From BS750m-G4 sp964472195 (GTDB taxonomy: Bacteria; Bacteroidota; Ignavibacteria; Tepidaquicellales; Tepidaquicellaceae): DNA of 35,263 nucleotides. The stretch covers positions 1-35,263 of the forward strand of contig CAYYJH010000019.1 of assembly GCA_964472195.1 (NCBI GenBank), in the 5' to 3' direction. Shown here piece by piece: positions 34,033 through 35,263 of this stretch (its first letter is position 1; each line of letters begins with the position of its first letter). Under the pieces are notes generated by a model, which saw only the letters and a program-made list of their open reading frames with translations, did no database searches and had not been told where the DNA came from. Made by a program: the position numbers and the translations under genes.

Positions 34033-35263
34033 ATGAAAAAGCTGTCAGAAAAATCTAATTCACAATATAAATTCAGAAGTAAAATCCCGACCTCCACCGA
34101 TCGAAAACAAGAGGATGAAGCATTAGTGGGTAACGAACAAACATTTAAAACTATTTTCGATAATGCTGGCGATGGAATTGTTTTAGCAGATGTTGAAAGC
34201 AAAAAATTTCTTGCAGCAAACAATATGCTATCTCAAATGCTTGGATACTCGTCTAAAGAAATTATTAAACTTGGAGTCAAAGATATTCATCCAAAAGAAA
34301 GCCTTCCATATGTTTTTAATCAATTTGAAAAACAAGCGAAGGGGGAGATAATCATTGCAAGAGATATTCCAATCACAAGAAAAGATGGCAGTATATTCTA
34401 TGCTGATATAAATGCAGTTCAGACAAAACTGCAGGGTAAAAAATACCTATTGGGTATTTTTCGAGACATCACAGAAAGAAAGCGTGCTGAACAAATACTA
34501 AAAGATTCGGAGTCAAGATTAAAAATATTGTTTGAATATGCTCCGGATTCAATTTTTCTAATAGATAATAACGGAAAGTTTACAGACATTAATAAAACAT
34601 CTGAAGAAATAAGCGGTTACAAAAAAGAAGAATTAAAGGGAAAGAGTTACGATGTAATTTTATCCAAGAAAGAAGTTCCAAAAGCAAACGTTATTTTTGA
34701 TAAAACAATGTCAGGGGAACCTGCTGGTCCTGAAGAGATTGAAATCATTCGTAAAGACAATACACGTTTAATGGTTGAGATTAGGACGTATCCGGTTATT
34801 ATTGATGGCCACCCGTTGGGCTTAGGAATCGCCAGAGATGTTACAGATCGAAAAAGATATGAAAAGCAAATAATTAATTCCAGGGAGCAGTTAAGGAATT
34901 TATCATCACACCTGCAAACTGTTCGTGAAGAAGAGAGAAATATTATTGCAAGAGATATACATGATGATTTAGGACAATCATTAACTGCTATCAAGATGGA
35001 TCTATCATTTCTTGAAATGGATAAACATTTAAATAAAGATGAATGTTTGAAGAAAATTCAAAACATGAAGAGCTTAGTTGATTCTTCGATAAAGTTTATA
35101 CAAAGAGTTTCGACCGAATTAAGACCGAGTATATTATACGATTTTGGACTTTCTTCCTGCATGCAGTGGCAAATCGATGAATTCAGAAAGCATACAGGAA
35201 TTAAGTGCAGGTTAACAATAAAACCGGAAGAAATTATATTAGACGATAAACTCTCTATTGCTA
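34033..35263 (+). CDS. Two-PAS sensor histidine kinase (HisKA_3 type), 3' end cut by window
   Basis: The frame starts at ATG 34033 after an in-frame TAA and runs to the right edge (410 codons). No membrane segment or signal peptide is seen, so it is cytosolic. Two PAS domains cover about residues 35-150 (IFDNAGDGIVLADV to GIFRDITERK) and 155-275 (LFEYAPDSIFLIDN to GIARDVTDRK). The dimerisation helix has the HisKA_3 motif EEERNIIARDIHDDLGQSL with phospho-acceptor His310, as in NarX/DegS-type kinases that usually act on LuxR/NarL-type regulators. The ATPase domain begins near the edge and is incomplete. The signal and partner regulator are unknown. Confidence 0.88.
   Translation, partial: MKKLSEKSNSQYKFRSKIPTSTDRKQEDEALVGNEQTFKTIFDNAGDGIVLADVESKKFLAANNMLSQMLGYSSKEIIKLGVKDIHPKESLPYVFNQFEKQAKGEIIIARDIPITRKDGSIFYADINAVQTKLQGKKYLLGIFRDITERKRAEQILKDSESRLKILFEYAPDSIFLIDNNGKFTDINKTSEEISGYKKEELKGKSYDVILSKKEVPKANVIFDKTMSGEPAGPEEIEIIRKDNTRLMVEIRTYPVIIDGHPLGLGIARDVTDRKRYEKQIINSREQLRNLSSHLQTVREEERNIIARDIHDDLGQSLTAIKMDLSFLEMDKHLNKDECLKKIQNMKSLVDSSIKFIQRVSTELRPSILYDFGLSSCMQWQIDEFRKHTGIKCRLTIKPEEIILDDKLSIA

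Noticed and set aside
1..35263. CRISPR array, prophage, insertion sequence or defence island
   Set aside because: No regularly spaced direct repeats, cas genes, transposases, integrases or phage proteins were found on either strand.

Overview
The window looks like a chromosomal segment, probably from a metagenome assembly, of an AT-rich member of the Bacteroidota/Ignavibacteriota/Chlorobiota group. The evidence is a PorQ-like protein of the type IX secretion system (T9SS), three separate proteins ending in the Asn-Tyr-Pro-Asn-Pro-Phe-Asn-Pro or Ser-Gly-Val-Tyr-Phe-Tyr-Lys type of T9SS sorting domain, a small ribosomal-neighbourhood protein resembling the Bacteroidota DUF4295 family, and many genes without an obvious Shine-Dalgarno sequence. 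A 100-N scaffold gap lies at 30201-30300. No phage, transposase, CRISPR array, rRNA or credible tRNA was found.

Layout. 1-4626 (minus) is a surface polysaccharide block: two family 2 glycosyltransferases, an MsbA-like ABC exporter and an O-antigen ligase/polymerase that runs off the left edge. 4713-6026 (plus) is a ClpB cut off after its first ATPase domain, meeting a small orphan ORF tail to tail. 6454-9051 (plus) holds a T9SS-exported penicillin-acylase-like hydrolase and a lone receiver protein. 9138-13643 (minus) holds a large receiver plus PEP/pyruvate-binding protein of unknown function and NADP-type glutamate dehydrogenase. 14009-21836 (plus) is a housekeeping run: gcvH, yceD, rpmF, plsX, a DUF4295-like small protein, rpmB, a glycosyltransferase broken at a run of 11 A, tgt, yajC, ribBA, greA and an MCE-domain protein. 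21828-28284 (minus) holds porQ, a tightly overlapped four-gene operon (AftB-like GT-C glycosyltransferase, UbiA-like phosphoribosyltransferase, EamA transporter, acylphosphatase) and an acyl-CoA mutase whose active-site residues point to isobutyryl-CoA rather than methylmalonyl-CoA. 28507-30821 (minus) holds two T9SS cargo proteins. 30822-31547 is non-coding and carries structured inverted repeats and an attenuator-like hairpin set. 31548-33548 (plus) is the tig-clpP pair. 33580-33710 holds a terminator and palindromic repeats. 34033 to the right edge is a two-PAS sensor histidine kinase, cut by the window.

How the genes work together. The left block and the UbiA/GT-C operon both point to cell-envelope glycans, the second possibly using a polyprenyl-linked pentose donor. 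PorQ and the sorting-domain proteins are two sides of T9SS secretion. tig-clpP and clpB are protein quality control, although clpB is incomplete here. No clear new defence or mobile system was found. The most interesting items are the receiver/PEP-binding protein, the mutase and Tgt with altered key residues, the UbiA/GT-C operon, the homopolymer frameshift, the truncated clpB and several undescribed non-coding repeats.
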